Shown one piece after another: positions 1 to 8,682 of a DNA stretch of 64,000 nt (position 1 is its first letter; each line of letters begins with the position of its first letter). Source of the DNA: Flavobacterium sp. WV_118_3 (GTDB taxonomy: Bacteria; Bacteroidota; Bacteroidia; Flavobacteriales; Flavobacteriaceae); the NCBI RefSeq assembly GCF_039778605.1, contig NZ_CP156060.1, positions 293,501 through 357,500 of the forward strand. Direction: 5' to 3'. A program made the position numbers and the translations under genes. A model generated the notes under the pieces. The model saw only the letters and a program-made list of their open reading frames with translations, did no database searches and was not told the origin of the DNA.

Positions 1-11
1 AAAAGAATAAT

Positions 12-19
12 TATTTTTG
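12..19 (+). promoter_or_regulatory. candidate -7 promoter element
   Basis: TATTTTTG fits the Bacteroidota -7 consensus TAnnTTTG and lies 40 bp before the start of the aminotransferase gene. The matching -33 TTG would fall before the window, so only half of the promoter can be checked. Confidence 0.45.
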
Positions 20-59
20 CAAAAAGGATTGTTCTTTTTTTTAATAAATATGGAAAAAA

Positions 60-1220
60 ATGAGTTCTGCTAAGATTTGGCTTTCTTCACCCCATATGGG
101 AGGAACCGAGCAAAAATATATTAACGAAGCTTTCGAAAGTAATTGGATCGCTCCATTAGGACCGAATGTTACCGGTTTTGAAAATGCATTGCAATCCTAC
201 CTGGGAGGTGCAGTCGAAGTAGCGGCTTTAAGCTCGGGTACAGCAGCACTGCATTTATCCTTAATTATGTTGGGTGTACAAGCGGGCGATGAGGTGATCT
301 GTCAATCCATGACATTCTCGGCGTCTGCCAATCCAATTGCCTATCAAGGGGCAACCCCTGTTTTTATCGACAGTGAATCCGATACCTGGAATATGTGTCC
401 TGTAGCGCTGGAAAATGCCATCAAAGATCGTATCGCCTTAGGAAAAAAACCAAAAGCGATTATCGCGGTACACTTGTACGGGATGCCTTATAAAGTAGAC
501 GAAATTAACCGAATTGCAGCAGCCTATGCTATTCCGGTAATCGAAGACAGTGCCGAAGCATTGGGAAGTACCTATAAAGGGCAATCCTGCGGTACTTTTG
601 GCCAATTCGGAATTTTGTCATTTAACGGAAATAAAATCATCACAACATCGGGTGGTGGTGCTTTGGTTGTTAAAGATTCGGAACTGAAAAAGAAAATAAT
701 ATTTTTATCGACTCAGGCAAGAGACGAAGCACCCCATTACCAGCATAGTGTTATCGGTTATAATTACCGGATGAGTAACATCTGTGCCGGAATCGGAAGA
801 GGTCAAATGGAAGTGTTGGACGATCATGTGGCCTTGCGTCGAAAAGTAAACCAATATTATAATAACTATTTTAAAAATATAGAAGGAATAACCGTATTAC
901 AAGAGCCAACAACCGATTATTTTTCGAATCACTGGTTAACAGCGATTTATATCGATCCGGTTGTGTATGGTGTAACGGCGGCCGAGGAATTGCGACTAAT
1001 GCTGGATGCCAATAATATTGAAAGCAGACCACTTTGGAAACCAATGCACTTGCAACCGGTATTCGAAAAGGCACCTTATTACGGGGGAACTACCGCAGAA
1101 AAACTGTTTAAAAACGGATTATGCCTGCCTTCCGGTTCGAACATGACCGATGCTGAAATGGAACGAATTGGAATAGTTCTTGATATGTTTTTTAAATTAA
1201 AACTTTCGGAAACGTTTTAA
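60..1220 (+). CDS. DegT/DnrJ/EryC1/StrS-family sugar aminotransferase
   Basis: PLP-dependent aminotransferase of the family that converts 4-keto nucleotide sugars to 4-amino sugars (PglE, LegC and similar). At 386 aa it is full length. The PLP-binding lysine is visible as K192 in SFNGNK followed by TTSGGG, with the usual IEDSAEALG motif at 161-169 carrying the Asp that contacts PLP nitrogen. The start is ATG at 60; an ATG at 50 is out of frame and stops after seven codons. The next gene encodes a membrane-bound 4,6-dehydratase that could supply its keto substrate, so the pair may make a UDP-4-amino-4,6-dideoxy sugar. An acetyltransferase (PglD/LegH) that would complete that route is not in the window and could lie upstream. 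The family is certain; the exact sugar is not. Confidence 0.93.
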   Translation: MSSAKIWLSSPHMGGTEQKYINEAFESNWIAPLGPNVTGFENALQSYLGGAVEVAALSSGTAALHLSLIMLGVQAGDEVICQSMTFSASANPIAYQGATPVFIDSESDTWNMCPVALENAIKDRIALGKKPKAIIAVHLYGMPYKVDEINRIAAAYAIPVIEDSAEALGSTYKGQSCGTFGQFGILSFNGNKIITTSGGGALVVKDSELKKKIIFLSTQARDEAPHYQHSVIGYNYRMSNICAGIGRGQMEVLDDHVALRRKVNQYYNNYFKNIEGITVLQEPTTDYFSNHWLTAIYIDPVVYGVTAAEELRLMLDANNIESRPLWKPMHLQPVFEKAPYYGGTTAEKLFKNGLCLPSGSNMTDAEMERIGIVLDMFFKLKLSETF

Positions 1221-1262
1221 TTCACCTTAAATTATAGTAATAATTCATGAACAATAATACTG

Positions 1263-3248
1263 TTGAACTTGAAAAATAGTGTACTTCAAGGCCTGTATTC
1301 TAATTTACAGCAGGCTTCATCAACTTTTAGAGAAGATTTTTCTTTACAAAGTTTGCGCTATTTGCCCCGATGGATTGTGTTATTTATAGACATTTCCGTC
1401 GTGATGATCGCTTCTGTGATCAGTTATTTCTTGCTCGATGGTTTGGGAATTCAGTTCCGACTGGCATTAGATAAAGACAAATTTATCTATGTTGTTAGTG
1501 TATATCTTTCGGTAACCGTTTTCTTTTTCTGGTTATTCCGAACCTATTCCGGGATTATCCGACATTCGACGTTTATCGACGGTATTCGTTTGTTTTTCGC
1601 ACAGTCATCTACCTTTTTGGTGATGTTTTTTATAAATGTCTACTTCGAACAGGCTATTGGCGATAAACTGTTTCTGAATACCCGTTTGCTGCTCAATATT
1701 ATTATTTCCTTTATGGGATTATTCCTGTATCGTATTGTGGTAAAACAGATTTTTGAGCATTACCTTACCGAATCTAAAAAAATAAAGCTCGAAAGAGCAC
1801 TGATCTATGGTACCGGTTTTAACGCGACGGCTTTGGCTAATGCGTTGCGTACCGAACGACCACAGCGATTTAAATTATTAGGCTTTGTCGATTATGATGC
1901 ATCCAATACCACAAAAAGGATTTTGGATATGCCCATTTATACCAGCCGAAAGAAAGTGCCGGTTTTACTACGTTCCTTAGGTGCCAATACGTTAATTCTG
2001 GCCTCAAACGATTTACAGGAAGACCGGAAAATCGAACTGATCGATGAATGTCTGGAATACGGATTTAAAGTATATACCGTACCGGTAGTAGCCGATTGGT
2101 CGGATGTTAAGGATATTTCTAAAAAAGTAAAGTCGATTCAGATTGAAGACTTACTGGAGCGGAAGCCAATCAAATTAGACAACACAGCCATTCAAAGAGA
2201 AATAAACGGGAAAACGGTAGTGATTACCGGAGCGGCCGGTTCCATCGGAGGAGAAATTGTAAATCAGGTCATTGCCTTTGCTCCTAAACGAGTGGTGTTG
2301 ATTGATCAGGCGGAAACACCCTTATACCATTTAACGTTAGAGCTGAGTAAAAAGAAATCGGTAGCCACGATTCATTCTTTTGTAGCCGATATACGAAATA
2401 AAAAAGAGATCGAGTCGATCTTCTCCAAATACAAACCGGATATTGTATTCCACGCAGCGGCCTATAAACATGTACCGATGATGGAAGATCATCCGATACA
2501 GGCGGTTTTTACCAATGTCATGGGAACCCGCAATCTGGCTGATTTATCCGTAGCCTATAAAGTGGAAAAATTTGTAATGATCTCTACCGATAAAGCCGTA
2601 AATCCAAGTAATGTAATGGGAGCCAGCAAGCGGATCGCCGAAAAATATGTGCAAACGCTAAACTATCATTTGCACGATAATGGTGTAAAACACACCAAGT
2701 TTATTACTACCCGTTTCGGAAATGTATTGGGGTCCAATGGTTCGGTGGTACCGTTGTTTAAACAGCAAATTGCCAACGGTGGTCCGATAACGATTACACA
2801 TCCAAAAATTATCCGCTATTTTATGACCATTCCGGAAGCTTGTCAGTTGGTATTGGAAGCCGGAGCAATGGGAAGTGGCGGTGAGATCTATATTTTTGAT
2901 ATGGGGAAACCGGTAAAAATTATCGATCTGGCCCGTAAAATGATCCGTATGGCGGGATTACAACCCGATAAAGATATTAAGATCGAATTTGTCGGATTGC
3001 GACCGGGAGAGAAATTATACGAAGAATTGTTAAACGATTCTTCCAAAACGTTGCCTACGCATCACGAAAAAATTATGATTGCAATTGAAGTCTCCGATAC
3101 GTTTGAAATGATTTCTGAGGCAGTGGATTTGTTGATCAATATTACGGAAGAAGGACAGGAGTTGTCCGATATTGTCATGCAGATGAAATCAATTGTACCA
3201 GAGTTTAGAAGTATGAATTCGTCGTTCTCGACCTTGGATATTAATTAA
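1263..3248 (+). CDS. membrane-anchored CapD/WbpM/PglF-type UDP-sugar 4,6-dehydratase
   Basis: Large polysaccharide-biosynthesis SDR protein of 661 aa. Four hydrophobic segments lie at roughly 36-56, 74-92, 108-126 and 142-158. A linker with a Rossmann-like fold (about 175-290) follows, then the catalytic extended-SDR domain with NAD-binding GAAGSIGGE at 323-331 and the STDKA (441-445) and GASKR (453-457) signatures. In WbpM/PglF/FlaA1 relatives this domain converts UDP-GlcNAc to a 4-keto-6-deoxy sugar at the inner membrane face. The only in-frame start before the first membrane helix is TTG at 1263, because TGA at 1248 closes the frame upstream and no ATG occurs until residue 48. An ATG at 1247 in another frame gives only ten codons. 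It is downstream of, and probably cotranscribed with, the aminotransferase. Confidence 0.93.
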   Translation: MNLKNSVLQGLYSNLQQASSTFREDFSLQSLRYLPRWIVLFIDISVVMIASVISYFLLDGLGIQFRLALDKDKFIYVVSVYLSVTVFFFWLFRTYSGIIRHSTFIDGIRLFFAQSSTFLVMFFINVYFEQAIGDKLFLNTRLLLNIIISFMGLFLYRIVVKQIFEHYLTESKKIKLERALIYGTGFNATALANALRTERPQRFKLLGFVDYDASNTTKRILDMPIYTSRKKVPVLLRSLGANTLILASNDLQEDRKIELIDECLEYGFKVYTVPVVADWSDVKDISKKVKSIQIEDLLERKPIKLDNTAIQREINGKTVVITGAAGSIGGEIVNQVIAFAPKRVVLIDQAETPLYHLTLELSKKKSVATIHSFVADIRNKKEIESIFSKYKPDIVFHAAAYKHVPMMEDHPIQAVFTNVMGTRNLADLSVAYKVEKFVMISTDKAVNPSNVMGASKRIAEKYVQTLNYHLHDNGVKHTKFITTRFGNVLGSNGSVVPLFKQQIANGGPITITHPKIIRYFMTIPEACQLVLEAGAMGSGGEIYIFDMGKPVKIIDLARKMIRMAGLQPDKDIKIEFVGLRPGEKLYEELLNDSSKTLPTHHEKIMIAIEVSDTFEMISEAVDLLINITEEGQELSDIVMQMKSIVPEFRSMNSSFSTLDIN

Positions 3249-3260
3249 AAATCAAAAGCG

Positions 3261-3268
3261 TATCTTTG
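3261..3268 (+). promoter_or_regulatory. candidate -7 element before wza-like gene
   Basis: TATCTTTG matches TAnnTTTG 17 bp before the export lipoprotein start. The nearest upstream TTG (3234-3236) leaves a 24-bp spacer, longer than the usual 17-21, so this is a weak candidate and the gene may be read from upstream instead. Confidence 0.35.
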
Positions 3269-3285
3269 CGCAAAATTTATTATTT

Positions 3286-4065
3286 ATGGAGGTAATTTCT
3301 CGCTTTTTCTGTTTTTTGGCCCTGGGAGCTTTCTTAATCTTGTCTTCCTGTGCACAAAAAAAGGATATTGTTTATTATCAAAACATTGATCAGTTTTCAA
3401 GAGAGGGATCTTCTGTTACATTCGAACCAAAATTACAACCGGACGATTTGTTAATGATTGTTGTTTCGGCAGAAAATCCGGAAGTTGCCGCACCGTTCAA
3501 CCTATATGCGGTTACCATACAAAGTAGTACCGAATCAGCAGCGAGTCAGCCGCGTTTGCAAACTTACCTGATCGATTCCAATGGGGAAATTGCTTTTCCG
3601 GTGATCGGGTCGATCAAATTAGGCGGATTAACCCGTAGTGAGGCCATGGCCAAATTAAAAGGGTTGTTAAGCGCTTATATCAAAAATCCAACGGTTAACA
3701 TGCGGATTTTAAACTATAAAGTAACGGTTCAGGGAGAGGTTAACCGACCGGGAACCTACCCGGTACAATCCGAACGGATTACATTACCGGAGGCATTGAG
3801 TTTGGCCGGTGATCTTACCGTTTACGGAAAACGAAGCAATATTCTGATAATCCGCGAAACAGAAGGTAAGGTAACAACCACTCGTATCGATCTGACCAAA
3901 CCGGAGTTTTTCAATTCCCAGTATTACTACCTTAAACAAAATGATGTGGTATACGTCGAACCTAATAAAACCAAAGTTAATTCATCGGTGATCGGACCCA
4001 ACATCACAGTAGCCATTTCAGCCATTTCTTTATTAATAACCATCGTTGCCCTAACGACAAGATAA
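3286..4065 (+). CDS. wza: Wza/BexD-like polysaccharide export outer-membrane lipoprotein
   Basis: Outer-membrane exit channel subunit for capsule or exopolysaccharide. The 259-aa protein has a lipoprotein signal peptide ending in the lipobox LSSC (Cys22). A poly-export domain follows (about 48-140), then an SLBB-like segment around VTVQGEVNRPGTYPV (147-161). A hydrophobic C-terminal helix (about 238-257) probably spans the outer membrane, as the C-terminal helix does in Wza. It is shorter than E. coli Wza (about 380 aa), with one SLBB repeat, which is usual in Bacteroidota. It lies 7 bp upstream of the Wzc-like kinase, its known partner in assembling an envelope-spanning export complex. Confidence 0.92.
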   Translation: MEVISRFFCFLALGAFLILSSCAQKKDIVYYQNIDQFSREGSSVTFEPKLQPDDLLMIVVSAENPEVAAPFNLYAVTIQSSTESAASQPRLQTYLIDSNGEIAFPVIGSIKLGGLTRSEAMAKLKGLLSAYIKNPTVNMRILNYKVTVQGEVNRPGTYPVQSERITLPEALSLAGDLTVYGKRSNILIIRETEGKVTTTRIDLTKPEFFNSQYYYLKQNDVVYVEPNKTKVNSSVIGPNITVAISAISLLITIVALTTR

Positions 4066-4072
4066 TTTATAG

Positions 4073-6439
4073 ATGAACCAGGAATTTAATACGATTGACG
4101 AACAGCATGACAACAGTTTTTCCATCAGGGAACAAATCGATAAATATCTGATTTATTGGCATTGGTTTGCAACCGGAGCTATAGTGGCATTAGTGATTGC
4201 TTTTTTGTACCTGCGGTATTATACGACACCAAATTACCGATCGGTTTCAACCATCCTGGTAAAAGATGATAAAAAAGGAGGTATTGCCTCCGAGCTCGCT
4301 GCTTTTTCCGATATCGGAATGCTAACAGGGGTTAAAAGTAATGTCGATAATGAAGTGGAAATTTTAAAATCCAGAACACTAGTCGAAAACGTAGTGAAAA
4401 GGCTGGATTTGAATATTTTTTATATCGCCGAAGGACGGGTAAAATCCTCATATCTTTATAAACAGGCACCGATTGAAGTAGAATTCCTGACTAAAAATGC
4501 CGATTTCTATAAAAAGGAGTACAATTTTGTAATTGAAAGTCATTCCGAAAATAAGTTTGTGGTTTGGAACGAAGAAAAGAAACTGGGTGAATATGCGTTT
4601 GGAGCAACAGTAAAATCGGAAGCCGGTGATTTTATTGTAAAAAAGAATAATACCTATTTTGAACAAAATAAGGATAATTCGGTAAAATCCTTTTCGATTC
4701 AGGTAAAGATCGCTCCGTTGACAAAAGTTACCGAAAGTCTTAAAACCCGTTTAACGGTGAATGCGCTGAGTAAAAATACCAGTGTGATTGAATTGGCATT
4801 GATTGATCCGGTAAAAGAAAAGTCGGAAGATTTTTTGAACACGCTGGTTCGAATGTACAATGAAGATGCGATCGCCGATAAAAACTTTATCTCCGAAAAT
4901 ACCTCGCGTTTTATTTCGCAACGTTTGGAACTGATCACTCAGGAACTGGACGGTGTCGAGAAAAATGTGGAAGGCTATAAGAAGGAAAACAAAATTACAG
5001 ACATTGCTTCCGAAGCGGGATTGTTCCTGGAAAATGCCAGTCAGTACGAAAAGAACGTCATCGAAACCGAAACCCAGATGAAAGTGGTGGTGGCGATGAA
5101 GGAGTTTTTAAAGAATAGCAAAAAAGGAGACTTGCTTCCGAGTAATCTTTCTTCAGATGCCAGTGCTTCTGGATCAATAGACGAATTTAATAAAATGGTT
5201 TTGGAGCGTAACCGTATCCTGAAAAGCTCTACGCCCAGTAACCCGGTGATCATTGCTTTGGATGAAAAAATTGAAGCTTTGAAAATCGGTGTTAACGAAA
5301 GTCTGAACCGTATGCAATCGGCATTGACGATTAAAAAACGCGATTTAGATCGTCAGGAAGGTTTATTGGGCGGACGCATTTCCCGAATCCCAACACAGGA
5401 ACGCGAGTTCCGAGTGTTGCAACGCCAACAACAAATCAAAGAATCATTATACCTGTACCTGCTACAGAAACGCGAAGAAACAGCTATTTCCCTGGCGGTA
5501 ACGGCACCAAATGCCAAAGTGATCGATGCCGCTAAAGCGTCTGATATTCCGGTTTCACCTAAAAAAAATCTGATTTATTTAGGGGCATTGTTTATGGGAC
5601 TGCTTATTCCTTTTGGAATAGTTTATCTGAGAGATCTGTTAGACACCAAAGTAAAATCACGCCAGGATATAGAAGCCAAAATCAAAGCACCATTCCTGGG
5701 CGATATACCGCAATCACTTTCGGCTAATGAATTGATCACGACTACCAGTCGCAGTAGTGCTGCAGAGGCATTGCGTATCGCTAAAACAAATCTGGAGTTT
5801 ATGTTAAACCATGTTCCGGATGGACAGGCGAAAACTATTTTTCTGACATCAACGTTCCCGAAGGAAGGAAAAACCTTTGTCACAGCCAATATTGCCGCTA
5901 CAATCGCTTTGTCGGGTAAAAAAGTGTTGTTGATCGGTTTGGATATCCGTAATCCAAGATTGGATGATTATATCCCGATTCCATCTAAAGGTCTGACCAA
6001 CTACCTGTCGTCTAAAGATGATGATATCAATAGCTATATAATTAAACACAGTGGTTTCGAAGAGTTCTACGTGTTGCCTTCGGGAGTAATTCCTCCGAAT
6101 CCGGCCGAATTATTGATGAGCAAAAAAGTAAATACGCTTTTTGAACAATTGAAAAAAGAATATGATTATATCGTGGTCGATACGGCTCCGGTAAGTTTGG
6201 TAACCGATACCATGTTGGTGGCACATCTCGCGGATGTGTTTATCTATGTGGTTCGTGCGAATTATTTAGATAAACGTATGCTAAGTGTACCACAAACGAT
6301 TTATAGAGAGAAAAAATTACCCAATATGTGTTTGTTGTTAAACGATACAGATACGACCAAAGGCTATGGTTATGGCTATGGTTATGGTGCCGATCTGGAA
6401 GACGAACGACCGTGGTGGCAAAAACTTTTTAACCGCTAA
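4073..6439 (+). CDS. wzc: Wzc-like polysaccharide co-polymerase / tyrosine autokinase
   Basis: Inner-membrane chain-length regulator fused to a BY-kinase, 788 aa. A Wzz domain starts after helix 1 (about 31-49). A long periplasmic coiled-coil region with a GNVR-like part (about 270-480) leads to helix 2 (about 499-518). The cytoplasmic kinase has Walker A at 592-602 (TSTFPKEGKTF, Lys600), Walker A' around LLIGLDIRNPR (619-629) and Walker B YIVVDTAP (699-706). The C-terminus has an alternating Gly-Tyr tract (764-772, four tyrosines), the likely autophosphorylation cluster. It cooperates with the adjacent Wza-like channel, and the phosphatase convergent at 6492 is the likely antagonist. A hairpin terminator follows the stop codon. 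Confidence 0.94.
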   Translation: MNQEFNTIDEQHDNSFSIREQIDKYLIYWHWFATGAIVALVIAFLYLRYYTTPNYRSVSTILVKDDKKGGIASELAAFSDIGMLTGVKSNVDNEVEILKSRTLVENVVKRLDLNIFYIAEGRVKSSYLYKQAPIEVEFLTKNADFYKKEYNFVIESHSENKFVVWNEEKKLGEYAFGATVKSEAGDFIVKKNNTYFEQNKDNSVKSFSIQVKIAPLTKVTESLKTRLTVNALSKNTSVIELALIDPVKEKSEDFLNTLVRMYNEDAIADKNFISENTSRFISQRLELITQELDGVEKNVEGYKKENKITDIASEAGLFLENASQYEKNVIETETQMKVVVAMKEFLKNSKKGDLLPSNLSSDASASGSIDEFNKMVLERNRILKSSTPSNPVIIALDEKIEALKIGVNESLNRMQSALTIKKRDLDRQEGLLGGRISRIPTQEREFRVLQRQQQIKESLYLYLLQKREETAISLAVTAPNAKVIDAAKASDIPVSPKKNLIYLGALFMGLLIPFGIVYLRDLLDTKVKSRQDIEAKIKAPFLGDIPQSLSANELITTTSRSSAAEALRIAKTNLEFMLNHVPDGQAKTIFLTSTFPKEGKTFVTANIAATIALSGKKVLLIGLDIRNPRLDDYIPIPSKGLTNYLSSKDDDINSYIIKHSGFEEFYVLPSGVIPPNPAELLMSKKVNTLFEQLKKEYDYIVVDTAPVSLVTDTMLVAHLADVFIYVVRANYLDKRMLSVPQTIYREKKLPNMCLLLNDTDTTKGYGYGYGYGADLEDERPWWQKLFNR

Positions 6440-6456
6440 AACACGATCCGGTTTAT

Positions 6457-6488
6457 AAAAAAAGTCCTTATTTAATAAGGACTTTTTT
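6457..6488. terminator. bidirectional intrinsic terminator between wzc-like and php genes
   Basis: A perfect stem AAGTCCTTA / TAAGGACTT (6462-6470 with 6476-6484) is flanked by an A-run on the left and a T-run on the right, so it can terminate transcription from both convergent genes. Confidence 0.85.
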
Positions 6489-6491
6489 AGT

Positions 6492-7223
6492 TTATTTAAA
6501 CAGTGTGTTTCGTTTCATCGCGGCGACAAGTAATAGCTCATCGATTTTTATTTTTTTTGAAAAAGAAGCAATATGGTTTTTATGATGAATATCGGAACCG
6601 GTAAAATCGATCATGTCGTTTTTAAAGAGTTTTTCAACCGCTTTGGTAACATGTTCACCATAATAACCAACCGCCGAAAGCAGATTGGCCTGAAACAGAC
6701 ATCCGGCTTTTTTGAGTTTTTTATACGCTTCGAAATTGTTGTGGTAAAAATTATAACGTTCCGGATGCGCCAGTACGGGCTGATATCCTGCCACCTGTAA
6801 CTCAAATAAAATATCAAACAACTGAATCGGCGGATTGATATAAGACATTTCCACCAGAACGTAATTGTCTTTTAAAGTCAGTAGTTTTTCCTCTTGAAAT
6901 AATTTTACAAAAGTATCATCCAGCATATATTCCGAAGCCGCTTTTAGGTGTAAAGCACCGGAAAGTTCCGGTAAAAGACCGTGTACTTCTTGAAGCTTAT
7001 TTTCAATACCTTCACGGGTATTTTCCCAAACCGAACTACAGGTATGCGGTGTCGTTACCATACGGGCAAAACCAAATTCGCGGCACGAATCTAATAAATA
7101 AGCCGTATCGTTCTGTGTTTGAGCGCCATCGTCAATCCCAAAAAGAAGATGAGAATGAATATCGGTATAGTCCTGCGGTATAAGTTCCTTTAAAAGGGGT
7201 TTGGATTTTAAAAATGATAACAT
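6492..7223 (-). CDS. CpsB/CapC-like PHP-family tyrosine-protein phosphatase
   Basis: Manganese-dependent PHP-type phosphatase that removes phosphate from BY-kinases such as Wzc/CpsD. Metal-binding signatures are visible: DIHSHLLFGIDDGA near the N-terminus, an HPERY motif in the middle and GSDIHH near the C-terminus. I place the start at ATG 7223 (MLSFLKSKPLL, typical of the family), giving 243 aa. The frame is open up to a TTG at 7253, but that adds ten residues unlike the family. It faces the kinase gene tail to tail across a shared terminator. A TATCTTTG -7-like element (7228-7235 on this strand) sits almost at the ATG, so the transcript may have a very short leader. Confidence 0.88.
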   Translation of the reverse strand: MLSFLKSKPLLKELIPQDYTDIHSHLLFGIDDGAQTQNDTAYLLDSCREFGFARMVTTPHTCSSVWENTREGIENKLQEVHGLLPELSGALHLKAASEYMLDDTFVKLFQEEKLLTLKDNYVLVEMSYINPPIQLFDILFELQVAGYQPVLAHPERYNFYHNNFEAYKKLKKAGCLFQANLLSAVGYYGEHVTKAVEKLFKNDMIDFTGSDIHHKNHIASFSKKIKIDELLLVAAMKRNTLFK

Positions 7224-7305
7224 GCTGCAAAGATAGCCAATTTGAGTATGCAAAAATAAACTGTAACCGGCTGAGAGAAAAGGAATCTTATAACAAAAGA
7301 AAATA

Positions 7306-7335
7306 TTGTTTCGGGACTTTATTTCGTTAAATTTG
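7306..7335 (+). promoter_or_regulatory. Bacteroidota promoter P1 of the glycosyltransferase block
   Basis: TTG at 7306-7308, a 19-bp spacer, then TAAATTTG at 7328-7335. This is a full match to the -33/-7 pattern TTG-N17-20-TAnnTTTG. It precedes the ABC ATPase gene, the first gene of the long + strand block. Confidence 0.7.
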
Positions 7336-7363
7336 ACTCCGTCTAAAATTATAGATAAGTTTG
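7333..7363 (+). promoter_or_regulatory. overlapping second promoter P2
   Basis: TTG at 7333-7335, which is the 3' end of the P1 -7 box, is followed after 20 bp by TAAGTTTG at 7356-7363. Initiation would fall around 7370, about 30 bp before the GTG start at 7399. P1 and P2 overlap, so both could not be occupied at once. Confidence 0.55.
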
Positions 7364-7398
7364 TAAACTATTAACATTAAAACTATCAATACTAACCG

Positions 7399-8682
7399 GT
7401 GAAAGATGTAATTCTAAAGGCCGAACATATTTCCAAACAATACCGTTTGGGAACGGTCGGTACGGGAACCATAAGCCATGATTTAAACAGATGGTGGCAC
7501 AGAGTGCGCGGTAAAGAAGATCCGTACTTGAAAATCGGTGATGTAAACGACCGTTCAAAAAAAGGAAACAGTGATTATGTCTGGGCTTTACACGATATTA
7601 GTTTTGAAGTTGAGCGGGGAGAAGTACTGGGAATAATCGGGAAAAACGGAGCGGGGAAATCCACCCTGTTAAAAATTTTATCCCGGGTAACGGCGCCTAC
7701 AACCGGGAGTATCAAAACCCGGGGGCGTATTGCCTCGTTATTGGAAGTTGGAACAGGTTTTCATCCGGAAATGACCGGTAGAGAAAATATCTACCTAAAC
7801 GGTTCCATCCTGGGAATGACCAAAAATGAAATCACCTCCAAAATAGACGAGATTATTGCTTTTAGCGGTTGTGAACGTTATATCGATACACCGGTAAAAC
7901 GCTATAGTAGCGGAATGACCGTTCGATTGGCTTTTGCTGTTGCGGCACACCTCGAACCGGAAATCCTGGTTGTCGATGAAGTACTGGCGGTTGGGGATGC
8001 AGAATTCCAGAAAAAAGCCATCGGGAAAATGCAGGATATCGCCAAAGGCGAAGGACGAACGGTGCTATTTGTAAGTCATAATATGGCGGCCGTGAAAAGT
8101 CTTTGTACTAAAGGAATCGTAATGGAACACGGACGAGTGGTTTTTGAAGGTAATGTCGACGATTGTATTGACGAATATCTGAGAGAGTCCCAGCAAAGTG
8201 CCACACGGGAATGGGAAAATGATCATCCCGGATCGGAATTTTTTCGTTTGCATAAAGCGGAAGTTCTTAATCAGAGTCAGGAAACATCTTTAAATCATAT
8301 GATATCCAGTCCTGTGATGGTTCGTTTTACGTATGAAGTACTAAAAGACGAACAACAGTTCACACATGGATTCAACTTATTTAATAACCAGGGGATTCAT
8401 ATTCTGAGTTCGCACGACACCAAATCGGAGACCCTTCAGGTACCGGTATCCAAAGGAATATATACCAAAACCATCACGATTCCGGGTAATCTATTAGCGG
8501 AAGGTGGCTATACCTGTAGTTTCGCGATTATGCGGTATAGTCCGTTTCATGTGGAATTCCACGAAATGGAAGTGGTTGGATTTAATATCATTGATGAAAT
8601 GGGCGATAATACAGCCCGTGGCAATTATTCAGGACGATTCCCGGGATTGGTACGTCCGTTGTTAAAATGGGAAAAAATATGA
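7399..8682 (+). CDS. wzt: Wzt-type ABC transporter ATPase with C-terminal glycan-binding domain
   Basis: ATPase subunit of an ABC polysaccharide/O-antigen exporter, 427 aa, GTG start. Walker A GKNGAGKST lies at 81-89, the signature YSSGM at 169-173 and Walker B ILVVDE at 189-194. After the nucleotide-binding domain (to about 260), a beta-rich extension (about 280-427) fits the Wzt C-terminal carbohydrate-binding domain, which in known systems recognises the capped end of the glycan. The membrane partner Wzm is normally adjacent. It is absent here: upstream are only 145 bp of promoter DNA and the divergent phosphatase gene. The methyltransferase downstream overlaps by ATGA. Either the permease is encoded elsewhere or the protein serves another role. 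Confidence 0.92.
   Translation: MKDVILKAEHISKQYRLGTVGTGTISHDLNRWWHRVRGKEDPYLKIGDVNDRSKKGNSDYVWALHDISFEVERGEVLGIIGKNGAGKSTLLKILSRVTAPTTGSIKTRGRIASLLEVGTGFHPEMTGRENIYLNGSILGMTKNEITSKIDEIIAFSGCERYIDTPVKRYSSGMTVRLAFAVAAHLEPEILVVDEVLAVGDAEFQKKAIGKMQDIAKGEGRTVLFVSHNMAAVKSLCTKGIVMEHGRVVFEGNVDDCIDEYLRESQQSATREWENDHPGSEFFRLHKAEVLNQSQETSLNHMISSPVMVRFTYEVLKDEQQFTHGFNLFNNQGIHILSSHDTKSETLQVPVSKGIYTKTITIPGNLLAEGGYTCSFAIMRYSPFHVEFHEMEVVGFNIIDEMGDNTARGNYSGRFPGLVRPLLKWEKI

Noticed and set aside
6361..6390. microsatellite causing a frameshift in the kinase gene
   Set aside because: The repeat unit is a multiple of three and the frame stays open to a normal C-terminus. It encodes the expected tyrosine cluster.
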